From Promethearchaeota archaeon (GTDB lineage: Archaea; Asgardarchaeota; Lokiarchaeia; Sigyniarchaeales; SOKP01), in contig JAHPZE010000002.1 of the NCBI GenBank assembly GCA_019058365.1, positions 1 to 64,000 on the forward strand: 64,000 nt of DNA. The letters run 5' to 3'. Below the pieces are notes generated by a model. The model was not told the DNA's origin. It saw nothing but the letters and a program-made list of their open reading frames with translations, and did not search any database. Position numbers and translations under genes: made by a program. This document shows, piece by piece, positions 42,785-50,363 of the stretch; position 1 is the first letter of the stretch, and every line of letters begins with the position of its first letter.

Positions 42785-43429
42785 ATGAAAAAATTAATAT
42801 TATTTGGACCACCTGGAGCAGGAAAAGGCACCTTTTCGGGGCAGATAAAAAAAGTAGCACCTGAAATCATTCATATTAGCACTGGAGATATATTTCGGGA
42901 AAATTTAAAAAACGAAACACCTTTAGGATTAAAAGCAAAAAGCTATATGGATAAGGGAGAATTAGTACCCGATAATGTTACTATTGAAATGGTTAGAGAT
43001 AGGTTAAATAGAGAGGATGTTAAAAAAAATGGTTTTATTCTTGACGGCTTTCCTAGAACATTCGCTCAAGCAGAAGCATTAATGGATATAACTGAAATAG
43101 ATTTACTTCTTTTATTACAAGTTCCCCGAGATATTATATTTAAACGAATTTTGGGCAGATATGGGTGTAATAAGTGTGGGGAGATATACAATAAATACAC
43201 ACTTCCGCCAAAAGTAGAAGGAAAATGCGATAAATGTGGAGCTGAGATTAAATTTGAACAAAGAGCTGATGATAATGAAGAGACATTGAAAAATAGACTA
43301 GATGCTTACGAAAAAAATGCCAAGCCATTAATTAAATATTATAAGAAAAGGGGAAAATTAAAAAAAGTTGATGCTAGAGACACTCTGAGTTTCACTGAGG
43401 ATGATATAAAAAAAATTATCGAAATATAA
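42785..43429 (+). CDS. adk: Adenylate kinase, bacterial/mitochondrial type with zinc LID
   Basis: A 214-residue long-form adenylate kinase. The P-loop is ILFGPPGAGKGTFSGQI, the AMP site ISTGDIFRENLKNETPLG, and the LID contains four cysteines (CNKCGEIYNKY and CDKCG) for zinc. It catalyses ATP + AMP = 2 ADP. Many archaea use the unrelated short AdkA, so this type suggests ancestry shared with bacteria or eukaryotes. The ATG at 42785 is preferred to the upstream TTG. Confidence 0.94.
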   Translation: MKKLILFGPPGAGKGTFSGQIKKVAPEIIHISTGDIFRENLKNETPLGLKAKSYMDKGELVPDNVTIEMVRDRLNREDVKKNGFILDGFPRTFAQAEALMDITEIDLLLLLQVPRDIIFKRILGRYGCNKCGEIYNKYTLPPKVEGKCDKCGAEIKFEQRADDNEETLKNRLDAYEKNAKPLIKYYKKRGKLKKVDARDTLSFTEDDIKKIIEI

Positions 43430-43456
43430 AATTTTCTTTTAAATTCATTCTAAATT

Positions 43457-44209
43457 ATGAAATTCAATCTTTGTGTCCCGATACCTATCAAATACACAAG
43501 TATAAAAGAAGTTAGACCAATAATTGAGAAAGCAATAAAATCAAAACCTGACCTAATTGAATTAAGATTTGATTATATTTCTAATATTAAAACTCTTTCT
43601 AAAGAATTTGTAAGAGATTTATTAAATATTATTCATCCTCATGCTGCTGTTATCTTTACCTTAAGAGACTCATCTGAAGGTGGTCTCCTCAAAATGCATC
43701 AAAGAGAACGCTTTAAAATCTTGAAAATGTTAATAGAGACTAAATCCGATTATCTTGACATTGAAATGAATACTGATAAAAACATTTTAGGTGAGATTAT
43801 TAATTTGGCTCTCCAAAATGAAGTAAGAATAATTTTTTCATATCACAATTTTGAAAAAACGCTAACTTTCGATGAATCAATCCAACTTGTACAAAATTTC
43901 AATGAAAAGCTAACTCAAGAATTATCTTTAAATTCAAAATTACTTGAAGATATTATATATAAAGTTATCTTTACAGCTCAAAATTTTGAGGATAATTTAA
44001 TACCATTAAAGCTTTGTAAAGAATTATCGAATTCCAATCAAAAAATTATCTCATTCTGTATGGGACCATTAGGTATCTTCTCAAGAATTATGTGTGTCCT
44101 TACCGGCTCTTTTTTAACGTATACGTCTTTAGAAGAAAAGACTGCGCCGGGACAAATTAATATTTCAATAATGAGAGAATTTTACAGTTTAATCTTAAAT
44201 AATTGTTGA
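43457..44209 (+). CDS. aroD: 3-dehydroquinate dehydratase, type I
   Basis: A 250-residue class I enzyme of the shikimate pathway. The barrel motifs are DLIELRFDYI, VIFTLRDSSEGG, IIFSYHNFEKT with the catalytic His, and IIYKVIFTAQNF with the Schiff-base Lys. The end IISFCMGPLGIFSRIMC then SFLTYTSLEEKTAPGQI is typical. AroK and AroE are 15 and 17 kb away in this window. It follows adk by about 30 nt. Confidence 0.93.
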   Translation: MKFNLCVPIPIKYTSIKEVRPIIEKAIKSKPDLIELRFDYISNIKTLSKEFVRDLLNIIHPHAAVIFTLRDSSEGGLLKMHQRERFKILKMLIETKSDYLDIEMNTDKNILGEIINLALQNEVRIIFSYHNFEKTLTFDESIQLVQNFNEKLTQELSLNSKLLEDIIYKVIFTAQNFEDNLIPLKLCKELSNSNQKIISFCMGPLGIFSRIMCVLTGSFLTYTSLEEKTAPGQINISIMREFYSLILNNC

Positions 44210-44239
44210 ATTCATCAATCTTTAGAATCTTACATTTGT

Positions 44240-44851
44240 TCAAGAAAGGATATCAAAATCAGATTTTAAGAAGTAACCAATCAATTTTGTAAGAAATTTT
44301 ACGAGTTCCTCATCAGATTCAAAAATAGGGTCTATAAATACATGTTGGAAGATATATGCATTACAAGTGTGACTTATAAGCATAAAGGCTTTTAATAAAT
44401 CAGCCTCAGGTATATCCTTAAAAGCTTCATAGTTTTTCCGCAAATTTCTAATGATTTTTGTGTAATAATACTTAGAAAGCGTGCCACCATCTTTAAAAAA
44501 ATCAGGATTGGATAAAATAGCTTGAGTTAGAGCAGAATAGTAAGATCTATGTTCTCGGGTAGTTTTTACTAGATTATCAATAAATTCACCAAGATAATTT
44601 GGATTTAAAATCATTTCTGATGCTAACGTTTTATCTGTTTTTGTAATTTCATTCGCAAAATAAATTATTAAAGCTTTCATTATTGCTGATTTTCCTTCTG
44701 AAAAATGATGGTAGATTGTACCTATAGCAACATTTGCTTTATCACGAATATCTCTTACACTAATATTATCATATCCTTTTTCAATTATTAGTTTATAGAA
44801 AGCTCGGATAATATCCTTTCTGTGATCTCTTTTTTTATTTGAATTTTCCAT
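44240..44851 (-). CDS. TetR-family transcriptional regulator
   Basis: A 203-residue TetR repressor. The N-terminal HTH is DIIRAFYKLIIEKGYDNISVRDIRDKANVAIGTIYHHFSEGKSAI, with the recognition helix VAIGTIYHHF. The C-terminal part is a helical ligand-binding domain. It is transcribed away from a small membrane-protein gene, and two copies of a 17-bp palindrome flank the intergenic promoter, which indicates autoregulation and control of the neighbour. The inducer is unknown. Confidence 0.92.
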   Translation of the reverse strand: MENSNKKRDHRKDIIRAFYKLIIEKGYDNISVRDIRDKANVAIGTIYHHFSEGKSAIMKALIIYFANEITKTDKTLASEMILNPNYLGEFIDNLVKTTREHRSYYSALTQAILSNPDFFKDGGTLSKYYYTKIIRNLRKNYEAFKDIPEADLLKAFMLISHTCNAYIFQHVFIDPIFESDEELVKFLTKLIGYFLKSDFDILS

Positions 44852-44863
44852 CTTTAATTCTTC

Positions 44864-44880
44864 CTAGAACATTGATCTAG
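44864..44880. promoter_or_regulatory. Probable TetR operator 1
   Basis: CTAGAACATTGATCTAG, a palindrome with CTAGA/TCTAG arms, 12 nt upstream of the tetR start. It is the exact reverse complement of the second copy 37 nt further on. Confidence 0.75.
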
Positions 44881-44916
44881 ATATTTATATATGAGAAATT
44901 ATTTTATATTATTAAA

Positions 44917-44933
44917 CTAGATCAATGTTCTAG
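44917..44933. promoter_or_regulatory. Probable TetR operator 2
   Basis: CTAGATCAATGTTCTAG, an inverted exact copy of operator 1. Between the two lies ATATTTATATATG, a good TATA-like element for one or both divergent genes. Confidence 0.75.
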
Positions 44934-44991
44934 TATTTTAATTTAATTTTAAAACATAAGTTTAAACTCTATTTATATTAAAAAAACTGAG

Positions 44992-45426
44992 ATGATAAAA
45001 ATAATTGATCAAAAATTAAATCAAAATGAATCTTTAAAGGTAGCCGCTTTAATTCTATTCATATATGGTATTGTTGAAATTCAACAAAGTATAACGAATT
45101 TGTTAATAGCTTCTGGAATCATTCCAAACTTTAATCTCATATTTTTTGAATTCTTATTTCCTGGAGGAGAAGTCTCTGAATGGACAACAGAACCAATTCT
45201 TTATGTTCCAGCAATTATCATGTTTACCATTATAAGATTTATGTCTGGAATTGCTCTATTGAAAAATAAATTATATGGATTCTGGCTAGGAATAATTGGA
45301 TCACTTTTAACCATCTTTATGATAGTATCAACACTTAAAATTAATGCTTTTATGATGCCTTTTCATGCAATAATAATTATATTGCTTCTTCATGGATATT
45401 TTAAAGATCGTTCAATTGTAGAATAA
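44992..45426 (+). CDS. Four-TM membrane protein, probable TetR target
   Basis: A 144-residue protein with about four helices (ALILFIYGIVEIQQSITNLLIASG, PAIIMFTIIRFMSGIALL, LGIIGSLLTIFMIVST, MPFHAIIIILLLHGYF). No known family is recognised. Its divergent arrangement with tetR and the shared palindromes make it the likely regulated gene. Confidence 0.6.
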   Translation: MIKIIDQKLNQNESLKVAALILFIYGIVEIQQSITNLLIASGIIPNFNLIFFEFLFPGGEVSEWTTEPILYVPAIIMFTIIRFMSGIALLKNKLYGFWLGIIGSLLTIFMIVSTLKINAFMMPFHAIIIILLLHGYFKDRSIVE

Positions 45427-45811
45427 TTAAATATATCTTTTTTTTTTTAAATTTTATGTATAATTAAGACGGTATAAATTTACTAATTTTTAGAGTCGTA
45501 ACAATGAAAGAAATTTACAGAATAATACTAGATAATCAGTATTTATGACACCCATTTAAAATTAGAACTATGAAGATTAAAAAGTAGGTGTTTTTTACAT
45601 AATAATATGGTAGTTTATTTTGGCTTTTATCTCATAATGCTATAGAATCAATTATCATTTAAGTTAATTATAATCTTTCAAGAATATTTAACTGCTTTGG
45701 ATATAAATAGATGATCACATTTATAAAAGAACTGTTCCTACTATTTTTTAAGACAAATTTACTAAAATGTAAAACCAATTTAATAAAAAAAGGGAGGAAG
45801 AAATCGAAATA
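45427..45811. other. Gene-free region
   Basis: About 385 nt without a convincing ORF. It contains the leader of the secreted protein at 45812 with GGGAGGA Shine-Dalgarno. A 20-nt stretch near 45608 reads ATGGTAGTTTATTTTGGC, like the start of the GH57 gene at 47745, but the match is short and soon stops. Confidence 0.5.
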
Positions 45812-46516
45812 ATGAAGAATAATTTTCTGCTAGTCTGCAAATATTTCATAATATGTGTCGCTATATTAGCTTTTATACCACTTCCCGCAGTTAATGCCCG
45901 TGCTGCTTCTAGATCACGTTATTATGCCGGATACTATTATATTGGAGAGGCTGGAGAAGCTCCTTGGGGTGTTAAACCTAATGTTCTCACTAGATTCCCT
46001 AGTGTTCCTCTTGCTCACCATCTTTTTCAGTGGGGATCCGTAGTAATGAGTTATAGTCCATTATATTGGGTACAATTAGGATACGAGAGAATGTTTGTTT
46101 GGATTATTTTTCCAATAGTTATTAATACATTTTATTGGGAGAAAGTAGATGCTTTGGGCTCAACCCATACTTGGTTACTTGGCCTAAGCCCACTTGGTGA
46201 CCATACGTACACTTATGCGATATGGTGGGATTCTGTTAACCTAGAGTGGATATGGGCTGTATTAGAAGGATCAACTTGGCTTATGAGTGGAAAGCAGCCT
46301 ACATTTCCTCATAATTCAGTTGATCTTCAAGTCTTCGTAGAGACAACAAATTGGCAAATCAATATCGATGGAAGCCATTTTACTAAAATTAACTATTATG
46401 ATCCATCAGCACCTTTAAATTGGCGTTTATGGGATGATCATTTACCCAATGACACTTATCCATACTATGTAGTCGAAAGGGGTGATTATGAGTTTTATGC
46501 ACATTCTGTATTTTGA
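45812..46516 (+). CDS. Secreted protein, unknown
   Basis: A 234-residue protein with a clear signal peptide (LLVCKYFIICVAILAFIPLPAVNARA, cleavage near ARA-AS). The mature part is rich in Trp and Tyr (SRSRYYAGYYYIGEAGEAPWG, YWVQLGYERMFVW, YAIWWDSVNLEWIW), typical of a beta-sandwich or jelly-roll surface protein. A strong purine-rich ribosome site GGGAGGAAG precedes the ATG. The next secreted gene follows by 6 nt, so both form an operon. Confidence 0.6.
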   Translation: MKNNFLLVCKYFIICVAILAFIPLPAVNARAASRSRYYAGYYYIGEAGEAPWGVKPNVLTRFPSVPLAHHLFQWGSVVMSYSPLYWVQLGYERMFVWIIFPIVINTFYWEKVDALGSTHTWLLGLSPLGDHTYTYAIWWDSVNLEWIWAVLEGSTWLMSGKQPTFPHNSVDLQVFVETTNWQINIDGSHFTKINYYDPSAPLNWRLWDDHLPNDTYPYYVVERGDYEFYAHSVF

Positions 46517-46522
46517 GGTGAT

Positions 46523-47128
46523 ATGATAATGAGAAAAAAAGAAAAATCTTTTTTTGAAGCACTATTAATCCTAATCCCTCTACTGTTGTTAGTGTTAACT
46601 GTTTTCAATACAGTGGAGCCAAGATTAGAATATGGAGAACCTCTTGATTTCTATGGAACTTCTAGAGAGGTATCTTTAACTGAAATGGTCGAAGTAGCCA
46701 GTAAATTTAATATGTCAGTATATTTACCATCTGAATTGCCTAACAATCTTAAACATACCACTATATATCTCAAAGATAGCCCTTTCGTAGCGATAATTGT
46801 CTTTAGTGCTGAAAGTAATAAAGATTACAAGACTGCTGAGCTGACAATCCAGATATCTCCATCAAGTTCACCACCAACATATAATCAGTTGATTTCTCAA
46901 GCTGAGAATAATGAATATGAAACAGTTCTAGAAATCAAAGGCAATCCAGTATTAATCAATGAGAAGGCATACTCTGGTGGTGAAGAGAAGTTCAAAGAAA
47001 AATATGGAGATTATATACTCCTAGTATTGGCATGGATTGATGGAATGAGATATACGATATGTTGTCCAACTCTTATGACTGACGAAGCGATACAATTGGT
47101 GGAGGACATGTATTTACTGACATCATGA
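46523..47128 (+). CDS. Membrane-anchored secreted protein, unknown
   Basis: A 201-residue protein with an N-terminal membrane anchor (FFEALLILIPLLLLVLTVF). The rest is extracellular, with a fold suggested by VASKFNMSVYLPSELPNNLKHTTIYLKDSP and IDGMRYTICCPTLMTDEAIQLVEDMY, similar in style to DUF4367-like beta domains, though this is not certain. It is translated from the same transcript as the preceding secreted gene. Confidence 0.55.
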   Translation: MIMRKKEKSFFEALLILIPLLLLVLTVFNTVEPRLEYGEPLDFYGTSREVSLTEMVEVASKFNMSVYLPSELPNNLKHTTIYLKDSPFVAIIVFSAESNKDYKTAELTIQISPSSSPPTYNQLISQAENNEYETVLEIKGNPVLINEKAYSGGEEKFKEKYGDYILLVLAWIDGMRYTICCPTLMTDEAIQLVEDMYLLTS

Positions 47129-47257
47129 TTATGATCTCAAAATAGTATTTGGTACAAAAGTACTATCTTAAATTTTAAATTTTTTTTTAGTTGAGGAAAA
47201 TGAGCCCTTTTTCCTATCTTGCAAAGATTTGAATTTTTTTATTTAGAGGAACTTTTT

Positions 47258-47629
47258 ATGGCAAATAAGAATGTAGGTAATAAGTTAATTAAAATTGGCT
47301 TAATAGTGTTTGTTTGGAGTATGTGCTTAAATATTATTTTCGTATTATTAGCAGGTACAGTTACACCTTATTTGTGGATAATTGTAGTTTTAGCTTTTAT
47401 TGGTATTATTTGTATAGTAATTGGAGCTTTAAAAGGAAAGAAAGACGCAGGAGTATTGTTAGTAATAATTGGATTTATTCAGATTTTTTTGAGTCTTGAA
47501 TTAAGTGTTATTTCCAATCTTTTTGGGGGGACAATAACTTTTTTATTGATAATAATTCCGCTTTTAATTATTGCAGGAATTATTTGCATAGTAATTGGCG
47601 GATTAATCCCAGAAAAAAAAAATAATTGA
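47258..47629 (+). CDS. Four-TM membrane protein, unknown
   Basis: The track starts at TTG, but GAGGA and seven bases precede the ATG at 47258. The 123-residue product has four hydrophobic helices (IGLIVFVWSMCLNIIFVLLAG, WIIVVLAFIGIICIVIGAL, VLLVIIGFIQIFLSL, FLLIIIPLLIIAGIICIVIG) with a repeated GIICIVIG motif in helices 2 and 4, suggesting internal duplication. No function assigned. Confidence 0.55.
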   Translation: MANKNVGNKLIKIGLIVFVWSMCLNIIFVLLAGTVTPYLWIIVVLAFIGIICIVIGALKGKKDAGVLLVIIGFIQIFLSLELSVISNLFGGTITFLLIIIPLLIIAGIICIVIGGLIPEKKNN

Positions 47630-47744
47630 ATAAATCCTCAAAATCTACCTTCTCTTAATTAATCTCAATTAATCCATAAGTTTTTGATTGTTTTAATAAG
47701 CTAAAAAATGAAAAATAAAAAGATATAAAATTAATATATATATC

Positions 47745-48950
47745 ATGGTAGTTTATTTCGCTTTTTTATTTCATATTTATCAACCACCAGTTCAAATTCC
47801 CGTTGTAGTTAAACAGATTGTTAATGAATCCTACAGACCAATAATTGAAGCTTTGAGAGACCATCCAGATGCAAAAATTACTTTAAATATTAACGGCACG
47901 TTAACGGAGCAATTACATGATTTTGGATATAATGATTTAATAGAAGCTATCACCACACTTGCGTCAAGGGGGCAAATAGAATTTACGGGTTCTGGTAAGT
48001 TTCACCCTCTACTTCCGCTTATTCCCGAACCTGAAATCAAACGCCAAATTAAATTAAACAATGAAACTAATCAACAATTTTTCGGGAAGCTTTATAACCC
48101 TCGTGGATTTTTTCCCCCCGAAATGGCAGTTTCAGAAGAAGTTTTTAAAACTGTCAAAAAAGCAGGTTTTGATTGGATGATTATGAGTGGAATTGCCAAT
48201 ACTTTACCAGAATTTCCTACAAATCATATATCCGTGCATCCAAATGGATTAAAAGTATTATTCAGAGATGATTACACCTCAATTGATTGTGCATTTGATA
48301 AAATCAACAATATCGATGCCTTTGTTTCTCGATTGTATTATAAGCACACTTCCGAAGATTATTATGTTATACTTGCAATGGATGGCGAAACATTTGGACA
48401 CCATGTAAAACATGCGATCAATGATTTTTTAATCCCATTGTTCCAAGCATTACCACATCGAAATGATGTAAAATTATGTAATATTTCAGAACTCGTTGAT
48501 AGATTCCCTAAGGGATTTACTCAAATTCCACGAGATTCTAGCTGGTCAACAATGCCATATGATATTGCGAGTGATATCCCGTTCCCTTTATGGCTCGATC
48601 CTAATAACGAAATTCATAGAGAGCAACATAGATTTTTCATGTATGCCCTTACCTTAATTCATTTAGCAGCAAAATATCGGGATGGTATGAATGACGGTAA
48701 AAAAAGAATTTTCGATAATGCCAGAAACTTTTTGGATCGCGGAATTCACAGTTGCCAGCAATGGTGGGCATCTCAACGGCCATGGTACAGTCCAGACATG
48801 ATCTTGCGCGGATTAAATGAAGTTTTAATGGCAAGTGTCAATGCTAAGCGTAGTGTTCCTGAAAATAATCCTGACATAAAAGACGCTATGGAGCTTATTA
48901 TGAAAGATATGTTAAAAGCACAGAATAAAATTGTTTTATCTTTAATCTAA
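47745..48950 (+). CDS. Glycoside hydrolase family 57 protein
   Basis: A 401-residue GH57-type barrel. The start VYFAFLFHIYQPP carries the conserved HxxQP motif. Later come INGTLTEQL, GQIEFTGSGKFHPLLPLIP, RGFFPPEMAVSEEV with the likely catalytic Glu, and LAMDGETFGHHVKHA with the likely Asp/Glu pair. Members are alpha-amylases, 4-alpha-glucanotransferases or branching enzymes. It has no signal peptide and is probably intracellular glycan metabolism. Confidence 0.85.
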   Translation: MVVYFAFLFHIYQPPVQIPVVVKQIVNESYRPIIEALRDHPDAKITLNINGTLTEQLHDFGYNDLIEAITTLASRGQIEFTGSGKFHPLLPLIPEPEIKRQIKLNNETNQQFFGKLYNPRGFFPPEMAVSEEVFKTVKKAGFDWMIMSGIANTLPEFPTNHISVHPNGLKVLFRDDYTSIDCAFDKINNIDAFVSRLYYKHTSEDYYVILAMDGETFGHHVKHAINDFLIPLFQALPHRNDVKLCNISELVDRFPKGFTQIPRDSSWSTMPYDIASDIPFPLWLDPNNEIHREQHRFFMYALTLIHLAAKYRDGMNDGKKRIFDNARNFLDRGIHSCQQWWASQRPWYSPDMILRGLNEVLMASVNAKRSVPENNPDIKDAMELIMKDMLKAQNKIVLSLI

Positions 48951-49124
48951 TATACGAAACAATGAAATGAATCAAAAACCTAAAGCCTATTCAATTTAGT
49001 AGAATAAAATTAGAAAATAAGAAAAAAAAAATTATCGTAAAAGAATTATTCTATTTTCAAAAAATTTCTCAAAACTAAAGCTTTATCCGTAATTTAATGC
49101 TGGAAGAAAATACTTAATTCTAAT

Positions 49125-49472
49125 TTAATAATTCTTGGACCGAATTTCATGGAACCATTGATTCCAAAAATTTAATAATTTTTCAAACTTTTCTCTGGAG
49201 ATAGAGTATTCCTTGAATTTACCTTGCTTTGAACTATGAATAAATTTGTGTTCCTCCAAAATTCTAACATGATGGGAGATGGAAGGTTGACTTCTATTCA
49301 AGCTTTTTTCAATATCAGAGAGTAAACATGGTTTAGCATTTAATAAATTTAAAATTAAAAATCTGTCTTCATTACCTATGATTTCCATACATTCTCGTAA
49401 AAACTTATTAGAGGAATTATTCTTGAATTCTTTTTTTATAGTTTTAATTTTATTCTTTGTTAATTCTTCCAT
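49125..49472 (-). CDS. ArsR-family HTH regulator
   Basis: About 115 residues from the ATG at 49472; the track adds 27 basic residues that overlap the upstream gene. The winged helix is seen in NEDRFLILNLLNAKPCLLSDIEKSLNRSQPSISHHVRILEEHKFI, and the wing in SSKQGKFKEYSIS. The C-terminal LLNFWNQWFHEI resembles the C-terminus of the upstream response regulator, so the two HTH domains are paralogous. No metal-binding cysteines are evident. Confidence 0.82.
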   Translation of the reverse strand: MEELTKNKIKTIKKEFKNNSSNKFLRECMEIIGNEDRFLILNLLNAKPCLLSDIEKSLNRSQPSISHHVRILEEHKFIHSSKQGKFKEYSISREKFEKLLNFWNQWFHEIRSKNY

Positions 49473-49509
49473 GTTTTTCTTTCTCTTCTTTCTATTAATT
49501 TTTATACAA

Positions 49510-50355
49510 TTAAGACGAGAGATTTTTAATCCAATTCTCCCATAAATGCACAAATTCCATTATTTTTGGCTTATTTAATGAATAATAAATGTATTTTCCA
49601 TCTTTCCACCCCTTAATGAATCCTGTTTTCTCTAATTTCTTAATATGATGTGAAGAGGTGGATTGAGATTTACCGATAAACATCTGTATCTCATCCAATT
49701 TTAAAGATTGAGATTTTAATATTTCCAATATTAAAAACCTTTCTGGATTTGAGAATGATTTCAACCATTTGACTAAATTGACTTTATTCCCAGAAACGTC
49801 TATTTCAAGCATAGGATCTATGTCTTCATTTGCTTGTTCAAGATAATTTCTTTTTTCTAAGGGACTATCAACCTGGGAGGATAAAATATTTTTATCTGGT
49901 TGAATTAATTGTTTAATTTGTTCAAATTTTTCATTGCCTTTCTTAAGTTTATTTTTCACTTGATGATTATATATTGCGAGTTCTATTGTCGGTAGAAGGT
50001 CATCTTCATTCGTGATAGGTTTTACTATATATCCATAAGGTTCCGATAATTTGGCTCTATCTAAGGTTTTTTTATCTCCATATGCAGTTATAAATATAAT
50101 GGGAATATTATAGTTTGTATTAATAATTTTCGCGGTTTCAATTCCATCCATAGTTCCCGCTAGAATTATATCCATTAATATCAAATCAAGATTTAAATTC
50201 TTGATTTCGGAAATTGCTTCTTCTCCGGAAGAAACTATAGCAATTGGATTATAGTTTAACTTTTTTAAAAGAACCGCTATTGCTTCAGCAGTAATTAATT
50301 CGTCTTCAACGATCATAACTTTTATTTGTGGTATTTTATTATTTCTCATAATCAT
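49510..50355 (-). CDS. Response regulator fused to ArsR-type HTH
   Basis: A 281-residue two-domain regulator. Residues 10-130 are a receiver domain: VMIVEDE acidic pair, LILMDIIL with the phospho-acceptor Asp, FITAYG with the Thr and YIVKP with the Lys. Residues 195-280 are an ArsR-like winged helix (NPERFLILEILKSQSLKLDEIQMFIGKSQSTSSHHIKKLE). The gene follows the histidine kinase by 8 nt, so the pair is one system. REC fused to an ArsR HTH is an uncommon output. Confidence 0.88.
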   Translation of the reverse strand: MIMRNNKIPQIKVMIVEDELITAEAIAVLLKKLNYNPIAIVSSGEEAISEIKNLNLDLILMDIILAGTMDGIETAKIINTNYNIPIIFITAYGDKKTLDRAKLSEPYGYIVKPITNEDDLLPTIELAIYNHQVKNKLKKGNEKFEQIKQLIQPDKNILSSQVDSPLEKRNYLEQANEDIDPMLEIDVSGNKVNLVKWLKSFSNPERFLILEILKSQSLKLDEIQMFIGKSQSTSSHHIKKLEKTGFIKGWKDGKYIYYSLNKPKIMEFVHLWENWIKNLSS

Positions 50356-50363
50356 TTTTAAAA

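Noticed and set aside
45608-45650. Duplicate of the GH57 gene start
   Set aside because: Only about 20 nt match before a stop; no further homology.
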